A stretch of DNA of 48,944 nt, taken from Paracoccus rhizosphaerae. Lineage in GTDB: Bacteria > Pseudomonadota > Alphaproteobacteria > Rhodobacterales > Rhodobacteraceae. The notes below the pieces were generated by a model, which worked only from the letters and a program-made list of their open reading frames with translations, was not told the DNA's origin and searched no databases. The stretch is from assembly GCF_026162645.1 (NCBI RefSeq), contig NZ_JAOTBE010000026.1:1-48944 (forward strand), given 5' to 3'. Position 1 is the first letter of the stretch, and every line of letters starts with the position of its first letter. Shown piece by piece: positions 8,060 to 17,151 of the stretch. The translations under genes and the position numbers were made by a program.

Positions 8060-9319
8060 CCAGCCCTCAAAAATTGCGCCCAATCCGCCATCATCTGTCG
8101 CCGCTTTTCGATTATGTCACCCCGCCGGTATGCGCGCTCCACCTCCGAGCCAACGTTGTGAGCCAGCGCGATCTCTGCCATGTCGCGGGGATAGTCCATC
8201 AACTCGCTCACCCAATCGCGGAACGTGCTGCGCAGCCCGTGAGGAACAGCAGGGCGGCGGGAGCGCTTATCACGCCATCCTGCGGCTGCAGCGTCCTTCC
8301 CTGCCTTCTTTGCTGCGCTTTCAGCGTCTGCCTGCATCCTTCGCATGACGGCGCTGATACTCATGTCCGACAGCGGCCCGCCACGCGGCGCCGCGAAGAT
8401 GTAGGGCGATCCGGCCTGCCGCGGCATCGCCTGGGCAATGCGCAATGCCTGATCTGTCAGTGCGACGCGATGCTCGCGCTCGGCCTTCATCCGTGCCGCA
8501 GAGATGGTCCAGATTTTGCCGGCCTCGTCCACCTCGTCCCAAGTGGCGCCGCGGACCTCGCCCGATCGGCTGGCACAGAGCGTCAGAAACTCTAACGCTC
8601 GCGCTGCCGTACCCCCACGCGTCCGCAGCGCTTGGAACCACGCCGCCGCCTGATCCAGCGCCACGGCGGGATGATTGCCCTTCTCCGCGACCTTGCCAGG
8701 CTTTGGCAGCAGCGCATCAAGGTTGCCCCGCCAACGCGCCGGGTTGTCGCCCTTGCGGTATCCGGCAACCGTCGCCCATGACAGGACATTCTCCATCCGG
8801 CCGCGCAGCCTGGTCGCCGTCTCAGTCTTCGTCTGCCAGAGCGGCTGCAGCACGCGAAGCATGTCTTGGATGGTCAGGTCCGCGACCAGCAGCTCGCCAA
8901 TCTCCGGTCCGGCATAGCTGCTGCTTGTGCTGGTCGTTCTTGAACTCGGTGAGCCTGCTTTCGAGGAAGCGGTCGGTTGCCTCGGCAAAGGTCAGGCTGC
9001 GCTTCTGAGAAGCCACCAGAGCCGCCCTGACGGCCTTTCGCTCCTCTATCGGGTCGATGCCCTGCCGGATCTTGTTCTTGGCCTCTCTGGCCATCTCCCG
9101 CGCCTGGGCTAGCGACACGTCAGGATAACCACCGAGGCCGATGTCGCGCCGCTTGGCGCCGATCGTCGTGCGGAATATCCAGCTGCGGGCGCCCGTCGGA
9201 ATGATCTGCAAAAACAGCCCCGCTACACCGCCAACGGCGAACATGACATTGCGCCCCTGCCCCGGATGCTTCAGCCGCTTCACGTCGATGGCGGAGAGTT
9301 CTGCAGCCTTCTTCGGCAT
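8056..9319 (-). pseudogene. Tyrosine integrase (P4 type), frame broken
   Basis: The N-terminal part, from MPKKAAELSAIDVKRL at 9319, is the DUF4102 arm-binding domain (LQIIPTGARSWIFRTTIGAKRRDIGLGGYP). The C-terminal part in another frame has the core-binding domain (YAGPEIGELLVADLT) and the catalytic domain: Arg in ASRSGEVRGATW, HGLRSTFRDW, LAHNVGSEVERAY with the His and the Tyr nucleophile. The frames meet near 8920-8935 where NDQHKQQ should be followed by about six residues (usually W.NTL) before SSYAGP; a small deletion between AGCAG repeats is likely. The integrase is therefore probably non-functional and the element fixed in place. P4-type integrases usually target tRNA genes but no tRNA is adjacent here. 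Confidence 0.8.
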
Positions 9320-10072
9320 GTCGCACCCACATTCTACCCATCGAAAAGGATAGTAGATGGATGCGACAGGGTGCAACGTGGCTTTACAGTCAGCGGACAT
9401 AACCCGCTGACGTTCCTTGACAGTTCTTACTGATGGCGACAGGCTGCGACCCGATGCAGGGGGCCACCTGTTCCGCCACACTCCGATGCAAGATCCGTCC
9501 AAGAACTCGATTGGGGCCTTCTTTCTTCTTATATTGCAAATGGGTGGGCCGCGCCATCCACCCTTTCGAGTCTTTGCGCTTGGCTCAGAATGGGTTTCCG
9601 AAGAACCGGCGTCTCTCTTGCGTTCACGGGCAGTTCACCCTCCACGCCGTTGACATAGACCTCGGCTGTGCTCCTGTGGGATGCAGTGGTTTGCTCTATC
9701 GCCAGTCCGGTCCCTTTTCATTTTCCACGGTCTGTTCGAGCCCTATATTCTGCGGGACCACGTAACCGATGATCCACGATCGACCAGCCTGCAATCAGCT
9801 TCCGGGCGACATTCGGGGTTAAGGCAATCACCCGGTGATTTGAATCACGCAGTTCGAAGCTTGGGAACCTAGTTACACCAGAAGCTGGGGCCTGTCCCTA
9901 GCTGGGCCCGCTCCGTAACTGGCATGGCGGTGATGGGTGGACGTGCCAATGCTGCTGCCTGACAGAGGCACCGATTCGCGTCCCACGACCGGACCTGGGT
10001 GCCGGTGTGCCCGCACCCGGTCCGAGGGGCCTAGGTTTATTCCTCTGCCCCATGAACTTCGACTTTGGCCAC
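9320..10072. other. Gene-free flank between integrase and TRAP transporter
   Basis: About 750 bases with no gene I can support. The open frames present (for example 9433-9765 +) have no ribosome site and atypical composition. The left boundary of the integrated element and the integrase promoter should lie in the first 200 bases. No matching attachment repeat was recognised. Confidence 0.4.
9990..10024 (-). terminator. Hairpin downstream of TRAP operon
   Basis: CGGACC-T-GGGTGC pairs with GCACCC-GGTCCG across a loop of about ten bases, a 12-bp stem with one bulge, 50 bases past the stop of the TRAP permease gene. There is no U-tract, so termination is inferred from position and stem strength. 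Confidence 0.4.
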
Positions 10073-12250
10073 TCAGTCGCTGCCCTGCGCCAGCGACGCG
10101 GGCGAGACCATCTTCCGCTGCCACAGGAACAGCAGCGCCGCGACAGTCAGACCGACGATATCGGACAGAAGACCCACCGCGATCATCGACAGGGCGGCGC
10201 CGATCAGCACGATCCGCACCAGGCCGCTTGCCTGCCCGAAGTAGTAGCCGATGACCCCTGCAGACAGCAGGAACATCCCCAGAAGCGCGGTCAGCGTCGC
10301 GTGAACGATGTCCACGACTTCACCCTGCATCAGCAGTTCGTGCGATCCGAAGAACATGAAGGGTACGATGAAGGCGGCAAGGCCAAGCTTGAACGCTTCG
10401 ACGCTGGTCTTCATCGGGTCCGACCCCGAGAGCGCCGCGCCGGCATAGGCCGCCAGCGCAACGGGGGGCGTGATCGCCGACATGACGGCATAGTAGAAGA
10501 CGAAGAAATGCGCGACCAGCACCGGCACCCCCAACTGGATCAGGCCCGGCGCCACGACCGCCGCCGCCACCGCATAGGCCGCCGTCGTGGGCATCCCCAT
10601 GCCCAGGATGATCGAGATGCACATCGCGAAGAACATCGCCAGGTACTGGTTCTGGTCAGCGATCGTCAGCAGCAGCGAGGAGAACCGCGCCCCCACTCCG
10701 GTCAGCGCGATGACGCCGACGATGACGCCCGCAGCCGCGCAGACCGCGACCAGCTGGATTGACATCCGGGCGCCCATGTCCAGCGCGCGGAAGATCTGAC
10801 GCGGACCCATCTTGTAGGGAGTCAGCCAGCTGACCACGGCGGCCGAGGCCATGCCCATCGCACCCGCCCGAATGACCGAATAGCCCGCGAAAAGCGTATA
10901 GATCAGGATCACGATCGGCAGGAATAGATAGACCTGGCGCACAAGGGTGCCGAAACGCGGAAGCTCGGACCGGGGAAGGCCCTTCATGTCCAGCTTCAGC
11001 GCCTGCAGGTCGACCATGAAATAGACTGACACGAAATAGAGAAGCGCCGGGATGATCGCCGCGATGACGATGTCGGTGTAGGGGATGCCCGTCACCTCGG
11101 CCATGATGAAGGCGCCGGCGCCCATGATCGGCGGCAGGATCTGCCCTCCCGACGATGCCGTGGCCTCGATCGCGGCCGACGATTTGGGCGAGTAGCCGAC
11201 CTTCTTCATCAGCGGAATGGTCAGCGAGCCGGTCGACACCACATTGCCCGCCGAGGTGCCGTTGATCATGCCCATCAGGCCGGATGCGAAGACCGCCACC
11301 TTGGCCGGGCCGCCCCGCGCCTGACCCGCGCAGGCGAAGGCGAAGTTCACGAAATAGTCGCCCACCCGCGAGGCCTGCAGGAAGGCCGCGAAGACGATGA
11401 ACAGGATGATGTAGGTCGAGCTCACGGCGATCGGGTCGCCCAGCACGCCCTGATCGGTGAAGATATAGGTGAAGAACCGTGTTGGCGTATAGCCGCGATG
11501 GTTCAGGAAGCCGGGCAGCCACGGCCCGAGGAAGCTGTAGCCGATGAAGACCGCGACGATGATGACCAGCGCAAGGCCGGTGAGGCGGCGCGTCAGTTCA
11601 AGGATCAGGATGACGCCGGTCAGCGCGGCCCAGAAATCGCCCGGCTGCGCCATGCCGGTGCCCGCGCGCATCCGCAGCGCCCCCACGATGAACAGGATGT
11701 ATCCCAGCACCGCGATGGAGGCCAGGCACAAGAGCAGGTCGGCCGGATAGATCCGCCCGCGGTTGCGCGAGGAGTAGCGCCAGCCGGCGACGATCGCCGC
11801 AATCGTGCCGATGGCCAGCGGCATGCCATAGGTGCGGAACCCGAAGGCTGGCGGCATGGCCACGCCTGCCAGCCACCACGCGCCCCAAGCATAGGCGATC
11901 ACCGCAAAGCCATAGCCGATGCCGATCAGGGCCACGCCCAGCAGCACCGTCTGAACCGCGCCGCGACGCGAGGGGGCGTCTGAATCGCCGTCGCCCTGGG
12001 TCAGAGCGGAATAGGTCAGGAACCCGATCACCAAACCGCCGCAGACATGGATCATGCGATAGGCCCAGGTCTCGAGCGGATAGAGCACCATGACGATCAG
12101 GTGGAACAGCGTATAGGCGGCGCAGAGAATGGCGATCAGCGTTCCCGTCCCGGCGCGGGGATCGCGCTGGTTCGGGGCCATCGGCTCTTCATCGACGCCC
12201 TGCGCAATGACAGGGCCATGTGCGGCCACAAGTGCGGCATCAGCAGACAT
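10073..12250 (-). CDS. TRAP transporter fused permease (TAXI type)
   Basis: A 725-residue integral membrane protein in which the small (DctQ-like, N-terminal, about residues 30-200) and large (DctM-like) TRAP permease domains are fused, the usual arrangement for TAXI-type systems. Conserved large-subunit stretches are visible: FMGMINGTSAGNVVSTGSL-like and GGQILPPIMGAGAFIMAE in the middle, and the second half with GMGMPTTAAYAVAAAV. It would drive secondary, ion-coupled uptake of an organic acid delivered by the TAXI binding protein encoded just upstream. GGAG lies before the ATG at 12250. The gene follows the binding-protein gene after about 100 bases containing a strong hairpin. Confidence 0.9.
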   Translation of the reverse strand: MSADAALVAAHGPVIAQGVDEEPMAPNQRDPRAGTGTLIAILCAAYTLFHLIVMVLYPLETWAYRMIHVCGGLVIGFLTYSALTQGDGDSDAPSRRGAVQTVLLGVALIGIGYGFAVIAYAWGAWWLAGVAMPPAFGFRTYGMPLAIGTIAAIVAGWRYSSRNRGRIYPADLLLCLASIAVLGYILFIVGALRMRAGTGMAQPGDFWAALTGVILILELTRRLTGLALVIIVAVFIGYSFLGPWLPGFLNHRGYTPTRFFTYIFTDQGVLGDPIAVSSTYIILFIVFAAFLQASRVGDYFVNFAFACAGQARGGPAKVAVFASGLMGMINGTSAGNVVSTGSLTIPLMKKVGYSPKSSAAIEATASSGGQILPPIMGAGAFIMAEVTGIPYTDIVIAAIIPALLYFVSVYFMVDLQALKLDMKGLPRSELPRFGTLVRQVYLFLPIVILIYTLFAGYSVIRAGAMGMASAAVVSWLTPYKMGPRQIFRALDMGARMSIQLVAVCAAAGVIVGVIALTGVGARFSSLLLTIADQNQYLAMFFAMCISIILGMGMPTTAAYAVAAAVVAPGLIQLGVPVLVAHFFVFYYAVMSAITPPVALAAYAGAALSGSDPMKTSVEAFKLGLAAFIVPFMFFGSHELLMQGEVVDIVHATLTALLGMFLLSAGVIGYYFGQASGLVRIVLIGAALSMIAVGLLSDIVGLTVAALLFLWQRKMVSPASLAQGSD

Positions 12251-12316
12251 TGGACATCTCCGTAAGGCCGCGCCGCGCGGTCACATCCGGGGCGGCCGGT
12301 CCGATGATGGGTGGGT

Positions 12317-12340
12317 CCGGGGGCCTGCGGCGGCCCCCGG
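12317..12340 (-). other. Hairpin between TAXI binding protein and permease genes
   Basis: A perfect 8-bp stem (CCGGGGGC / GCCCCCGG) with an 8-base loop directly after the binding-protein stop. Such structures commonly stabilise the upstream message or partly terminate, giving more binding protein than permease. Confidence 0.5.
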
Positions 12341-12348
12341 GGGCAGGA

Positions 12349-13323
12349 TCAGGGCCGCAGTTCGGCCGGGATCTCGATGCCTTTTTCGTCGAAATACCGA
12401 ACCGCGCCCGGGTGATAGGGCAGGAAGGTGTTCTTGTCGGCATTCTCGGGAAGGGTCTCGGCCGCCGATGCGTGGATCTGCATCATGCCTTCGTTGTTCT
12501 CCATCACCATCTTGGTGATCTCATAGGCCAGGCTCTCGGGCATGTCCTGATGGGCCACGGCAAAGTTCCACATGGCGACGGTGCCATGACCTTCGGGGAA
12601 GCCCTGGTACATGCCGCCCGGAACCTCGAAGGCCGACACTTCGGGCATCTCTTCCAGGATCTGCGCGCGCTGTTCCTCGGTGAAGCCGAAGATGTTGACC
12701 GGGTTTTCGGCCGCGATCTGCGCAAAAGCCGAAATCGGCACACCAGCCGCGAAGGCGAACGCGTCGATCAGGCCGTCCTTGACCTGGCCCGTCGCGTCGT
12801 TCGCGCCGGAATAGCTGATCTGGGGTTCGACGCCCAGAACCTCGAAGAAGCGCGGCCAATAGGTCGCGGCCGTGCCGCCAGCCGGTCCGACCGAGACGCG
12901 CTTGCCGTCCATGTCGGCGACGTTGGCGATGCCCGAGGATTCCAGCGCAACCGCCTCGAACGGGGTCTGGTACATCGGGAAGAGCGCCCGCAGCGACTTG
13001 TGCTCGACGCCCGGGGCCAGTTCGCTGTTGCCGGTCCAGGCCTCGTAAGCCGGTCCCATGGTCAGCAGGCCGATCTGGTGGTCGCCGGTCTCGACCAGGG
13101 TGGCGTTCTGCACCGGACCGCCGGTCACTTCGGCCGAGGCGTTCAGGTCCAGGTTCTGGCTGATCATCCCGGCTAGGCCCGTCCCATAGATGAAATAGGT
13201 GCCGCCCTGGCTGGCGGTGCCGATGGTCAGGCTGGACGGCCAGTCGGCACGGTCGTCCTGAGCCAGCGCGGGCGACAGGCCGAAGGCCGCGGCAGCCGCG
13301 ATGGCGGCGGTCATGAAGCGCAT
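12349..13323 (-). CDS. TAXI-family TRAP solute-binding protein
   Basis: A 324-residue periplasmic protein. The start at 13323 is fixed by GGGAGG six bases upstream. A signal peptide (MRFMTAAIAAAAAFGLSPALA, cleavage near residue 23) is followed by the family signature LTIGTASQGGTYFIYGTGLA and by VSVGPAGGTAATYW and AFAFAAGVPISAFAQIA. TAXI proteins bind carboxylates such as glutamate or 2-oxoglutarate and hand them to the fused permease; the ligand here cannot be told. The gene is downstream of, and in the same direction as, a DctB/DctD-like pair that probably regulates it. Confidence 0.9.
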   Translation of the reverse strand: MRFMTAAIAAAAAFGLSPALAQDDRADWPSSLTIGTASQGGTYFIYGTGLAGMISQNLDLNASAEVTGGPVQNATLVETGDHQIGLLTMGPAYEAWTGNSELAPGVEHKSLRALFPMYQTPFEAVALESSGIANVADMDGKRVSVGPAGGTAATYWPRFFEVLGVEPQISYSGANDATGQVKDGLIDAFAFAAGVPISAFAQIAAENPVNIFGFTEEQRAQILEEMPEVSAFEVPGGMYQGFPEGHGTVAMWNFAVAHQDMPESLAYEITKMVMENNEGMMQIHASAAETLPENADKNTFLPYHPGAVRYFDEKGIEIPAELRP

Positions 13324-13520
13324 GAAAATCCTCCCAGATTTGTCCAATGTGCCGCAGCGCCAGCAGGCCTGCGGCAGAATGAAGTGCCACCAACTAGAGC
13401 TTGCCATGCCGCCAGCGCAATGCCGTCATGCATCGCGCGCCTCAGAAAAAGTCGTTCCAAGCCGGCCTATGGGTGGATTCGGTAACATCGGCGGAACTGA
13501 CGTGGGTGGAATTCCCCCCA

Positions 13521-14873
13521 TCAGCCGTCGCCGTCTTCTCCTCCATCGACGTATTGCGACTTGTCGATCCGGTATTTCTGCATCTTCTCGTAAAGCGACT
13601 TCCGCGACAGCCCAAGCGATTCATAGACCGGCCTCAGCCGTCCACCATGCGCCGCCAGCGTCGCCACGATCACGTCGCGCTCGAACCCCGCCACCCGTTG
13701 CGCCAGCCGCATCTGATCGGGCGACCGGTCCTCGGCCGGTTGCAGGGCGATGCCAAGCGCGTGCCGATCGGCGGCGTTGCGCAACTCGCGGACATTGCCG
13801 GGCCAGGGACGCTCGGCGATCTCGGCCAGCAGTTGCGGGGGAACGGTCACCGAGGGGCGGCGATGGCGCGCCGCGGCTTCTTGCACCAGTTTGATGAACA
13901 GCAGCTGGATGTCCTCGCGCCGCGCGGACAGTGGGGGCACATGCAGTGTGACCACGTTCAGCCGATAGAGCAGATCCGCCCTGAATCGCCCCGCCGCGAC
14001 CTCGTCCTCCAGGGGCTGGCGAGAGGTCGCCAGAAAACGCACGTCCAGCGCCCGATCCTCATTCGAGCCGAGGGGAGAGATCACCCGATCCTGCACCACA
14101 CGCAGCAGCTTGCCCTGCACGTCCAGGGGCATCGAACCGATCTCGTCCAGCAGGATGGTGCCGCCGCGGGCATGTTCGAACTTGCCATAGCGGGGACGCA
14201 GCGCGCCGGGAAAGGCGCCGGCCTCGTGGCCGAACAGCTCGGATTCGATCAGTGCGGCAGGCAGCGCGGCGCAGTCGATGGCGATGAAGGGCTTGCGGGC
14301 GCGCGGCGACAGGTCGTGAAGGGCGCGGGCCACGACCTCCTTGCCGACGCCGGTTTCGCCCACGATCAGCACGTCGGCCTCGGTCGGGCCGATGGTGCGC
14401 AGCCGGCGGCGCAGGTCGATCATGACGTTGGAACGACCCACCAGCCGCGTTTCCAGATCGTCCGCCTGCCCCGCCGCCGCCCGCAGCACCCGGTTCTCCA
14501 GGACGACGCGGCGATAGTCCATGGCGCGGGCCGCGATTTCGGCCAGCTGCTGCCCGTCAAAGGGCTTTTCCACGAAGTCATAGGCGCCTTGACGCATTGC
14601 CCGCACGGCCAGCTGGATGTCCCCGTGTCCGGTGACGAGGATCACGGGGATGTCGACGTCGATTTCGTGGATGCGGCTCATCAGGGTCAGGCCATCGAGG
14701 CCCGGCATCCGGATGTCGGTCACGACGATCCCATCGAAGCCAAAGCCAACCCGGTCCAGGGCCGCTTGCGCGTCGCCCACGTCCTCGACCTCGAAGCCTT
14801 CCAGATCCAAGGCCTGCGCCGTGGACAGGCGCATGTCCGCCTCGTCATCGACCAGAACGACCCGCCCGGTCAT
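13521..14873 (-). CDS. DctD-like NtrC-family response regulator
   Basis: A 450-residue regulator whose ATG overlaps the kinase stop by 4 bases. Receiver domain: VLVDDEAD, phospho-acceptor Asp53 (VVTDIRMPG), conserved Lys in EKPF. AAA+ domain: Walker A GETGVGKE (172-179), Walker B TILLDEIG (239-246). C-terminal Fis-type helix-turn-helix ending in GLSRKSLYEKMQKY. The sigma54-contacting GAFTGA loop reads GAFPGA (219-224), an unusual Thr-to-Pro change. It is expected to control the TAXI transporter genes encoded 200 bases downstream. Gene symbol dctD is the closest family name, but the ligand may not be a C4-dicarboxylate. Confidence 0.85.
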   Translation of the reverse strand: MTGRVVLVDDEADMRLSTAQALDLEGFEVEDVGDAQAALDRVGFGFDGIVVTDIRMPGLDGLTLMSRIHEIDVDIPVILVTGHGDIQLAVRAMRQGAYDFVEKPFDGQQLAEIAARAMDYRRVVLENRVLRAAAGQADDLETRLVGRSNVMIDLRRRLRTIGPTEADVLIVGETGVGKEVVARALHDLSPRARKPFIAIDCAALPAALIESELFGHEAGAFPGALRPRYGKFEHARGGTILLDEIGSMPLDVQGKLLRVVQDRVISPLGSNEDRALDVRFLATSRQPLEDEVAAGRFRADLLYRLNVVTLHVPPLSARREDIQLLFIKLVQEAAARHRRPSVTVPPQLLAEIAERPWPGNVRELRNAADRHALGIALQPAEDRSPDQMRLAQRVAGFERDVIVATLAAHGGRLRPVYESLGLSRKSLYEKMQKYRIDKSQYVDGGEDGDG

Positions 14874-16735
14874 CTCGCCCCCCCGCAGCGGGGAAGGTCC
14901 AGCCGGAACTCGGCGCCAGAAGGCCGTCGAACAAGTCGAAGTTCACCGCTGAAGTCCCTGACGATGTTGTAGGAAATCGACAGCCCCAGTCCAAGCCCGC
15001 TGCCGACGCCCTTGGTCGAGAAGAAAGGGTCGAAGATGCGATCCTCCAGTCCCGGCGGGATGCCCGGGCCGTTATCGGACACGATCAGCGTGATGCGGTC
15101 CGCCGTCGTCTCGGCCGTTACCGTGATGGCTGCGTTTGGCCTATCCTCCAGCGCATCCAACGCGTTCGCAAGCAGGTTGACGATCACCTGCTGCAGGCGC
15201 ACGGCCCCTGCCCTGACAACCAGCGGGACCGGCGGAAGATCGAAGTTCAGCTCCACCTCGCGCTTGCCGATGCGCCAGGCAATCACCTCTCGCGCATCGC
15301 GCAGAACCTCGTGCAGGTCCACGTCCGACAGCTGCGCATTGGGCTTGCGGGCAAAGTTACGCAGGGTGCGGCCGATCTCGGTCATCCGGTCGGCCAAGGT
15401 CAGGATGCGGGCGATGTTGTCTCGCGCCTCGGGGACGCGCTGGCGGTCGATATAGGTCATCGCGTTGGCGGCGAAGTTGCGCACCGCGCCAAGGGGCTGG
15501 TTCAATTCGTGCGACAGGGTCGCGGACATCTGGCCCAGAGCCGCCAGCTTCGCGGACTGGACCAGGTGGCGCTGCGTGCGACGCAGTTCCGCCTCGGCCA
15601 GGCGGCGTTCAGCGACCTCTCCCTCCAGACGGGCATTCAGTTGCGCCAGTTCCAGCGTGCGGGCGGTGACACGCTCTTCCAGCTGGGCCTGCGCCTCGGC
15701 CTGGATCGACAGGCGCTCTCGCAGTCGGGCGCGGCGCTGCATCCAGGCCATCAGGGCCGCCAGCGTCGCGCCGACGATCAGCAGCCCGGCCGCCACCGAC
15801 AACTGCGCCTGTCGCCGCGCGGGGGCGGTGTCCAGCAGAACCTGCACCGTCCAGTCAGCTTCGGGCATCGTCTCGGCGACCGAGACGAACTCTCGCCGCA
15901 CGCCACCCAGGTCCAGGCGAAGCAGCGGATGACCTTCGACCGCGCCGGCTGGTCTCAGGGGCAGCGCCTGCAACGGCTGTCCGCCATAGCGGCGGGTCGC
16001 CGCGACCCGCGCCCGCGCAGCGGGCGTAAGCGACGCCAACGTACGGAAGTGCCAGTCCCTGCGGCTGGCCAGGAACACGATCCCCTCTCTGTCGGTGACG
16101 ATCATCTCGTATTCCGCAGCGCGCCAGCTGTCCTCGATCTCGTCCATGTCGACCTTCAGCGCCAGCACGCCGACCACTCGGCCTCGGTCATGGACGGCCG
16201 CCCCAAAATAGTAGCCGCGCTTGCCCGAGGTCGTCCCCAAGGCGAAGAACCGCCCCGTTCCTCCTTCCAAAGCATCGCTGAAGTACGGCCTGTAATCAAA
16301 ATCCTCGCCGATGAAGCTGAGCGGCTGGTCGAAGTTGCTGGCGGCGACGGTCACGCCGCTGCGGTCCATGATATAGGCATCCGACAGCCCCATCAGCGAC
16401 GTCACGTGCCGAAGATAGAGGTTCGCCGCGGCGATCTGGGCGCGTCCCGCATCCGGTGCAAGCGCATCCCCAAGAACCGGCGTGCGCGCCATGAGGTCCG
16501 GCAGACGTTCGTATCGCGCCAGTTCTCCCCTCAGACCAGAGACGGCCAGTCGCAGGATGTTCTCACCTTGCGGAACCGTCGCGACGACCTGCCGTGCCGC
16601 CAGCCAAGCGCTGCCTTGCCAAAGGATCGCCCAGCTGAGAAGCGCCGCGAGAACCGCCACCACAATCCGCCGCCGCCCGGCGAAAACCGCCGAGTGCCCC
16701 AGAACCGTGCCAAAATGATCCGCCGCCTGCGCCAC
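14870..16735 (-). CDS. DctB-like sensor histidine kinase
   Basis: A membrane sensor kinase, about 621 residues from the chosen GTG at 16735, which has GGTGGAGG six bases upstream; the open frame extends to 16942 but the added sequence contains a hairpin with a T-run and lacks a ribosome site. Layout: first membrane helix near residues 23-45, a periplasmic double-Cache-like sensor domain, second membrane helix near 290-315, a coiled-coil linker (RLEGEVAERRLAEAELRR), HisKA with LSHELNQPLGAVRNFA, and an ATPase domain with DNGPGIP and GVGSGLGLGLSISYNI. It forms a pair with the overlapping DctD-like regulator and probably senses the TRAP substrate in the periplasm. Confidence 0.85.
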   Translation of the reverse strand: MAQAADHFGTVLGHSAVFAGRRRIVVAVLAALLSWAILWQGSAWLAARQVVATVPQGENILRLAVSGLRGELARYERLPDLMARTPVLGDALAPDAGRAQIAAANLYLRHVTSLMGLSDAYIMDRSGVTVAASNFDQPLSFIGEDFDYRPYFSDALEGGTGRFFALGTTSGKRGYYFGAAVHDRGRVVGVLALKVDMDEIEDSWRAAEYEMIVTDREGIVFLASRRDWHFRTLASLTPAARARVAATRRYGGQPLQALPLRPAGAVEGHPLLRLDLGGVRREFVSVAETMPEADWTVQVLLDTAPARRQAQLSVAAGLLIVGATLAALMAWMQRRARLRERLSIQAEAQAQLEERVTARTLELAQLNARLEGEVAERRLAEAELRRTQRHLVQSAKLAALGQMSATLSHELNQPLGAVRNFAANAMTYIDRQRVPEARDNIARILTLADRMTEIGRTLRNFARKPNAQLSDVDLHEVLRDAREVIAWRIGKREVELNFDLPPVPLVVRAGAVRLQQVIVNLLANALDALEDRPNAAITVTAETTADRITLIVSDNGPGIPPGLEDRIFDPFFSTKGVGSGLGLGLSISYNIVRDFSGELRLVRRPSGAEFRLDLPRCGGAR

Positions 16736-16890
16736 AAAGCGCCTCCACCCTGTCGATGCGGCATCATCCACAGGGATTGCCGATCGAGCAAGCCGCAGCC
16801 GCTGATCATTTCCATCGAAGGTTTCGACGTTGCGAAGCTGATCCCGTGCAGCCAGCATCCGGCCGCCGGTCGTATATGGCGGTTTCGGCA

Positions 16891-16916
16891 GCCTGCCGCC
16901 CGCCGGCAGGCTTTTT
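16891..16916 (+). terminator. Intrinsic terminator pointing right
   Basis: GCCTGCCG and CGGCAGGC form a perfect 8-bp stem with a 5-base loop, followed by TTTTTG. It lies upstream of the kinase start and reads in plus direction, so it would stop antisense transcription towards the acyltransferase gene. Confidence 0.55.
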
Positions 16917-17151
16917 GCGAATAAAGTGGCAGATCTTGCCATGTGCTTTAGATCATCGGCGTTGAACGCAGCTTACCGGCGTGATCCATGTCGTCGGTAC
17001 ATCTTCCGTGAACCTCTCGGCATGCATCGCAGATTGGCGCAAAGCGCGGACGCACGACGCAAACTAGTCTGGGCTTTGCGTTTGTCGGGGGGCGGACAAC
17101 TACTAATGCCAACCGGTCGGCGCCAAGAAGATCTGACAAGGATGACGTTGC

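Noticed and set aside
9433..9765. 110-residue open frame in the flank after the integrase
   Set aside because: No ribosome site, amino-acid composition unlike a folded protein, and no recognisable motif.
10073..13323. Dct-type (DctP) C4-dicarboxylate TRAP transporter, suggested by the DctB/DctD-like pair
   Set aside because: The permease is a single fused protein and the binding protein has TAXI, not DctP, signatures.
13371..13392. Possible sigma54 promoter (TGGCAC, then TCTGC, on the minus strand) before the TAXI binding-protein gene
   Set aside because: The spacing between the GG and GC elements is 11 instead of the strict 10 bases, and the -12 box is not TTGC.
14617..16924. Long plus-strand open frames opposite the two-component genes
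   Set aside because: They are antisense shadows caused by high GC; the minus-strand frames carry all the family motifs.
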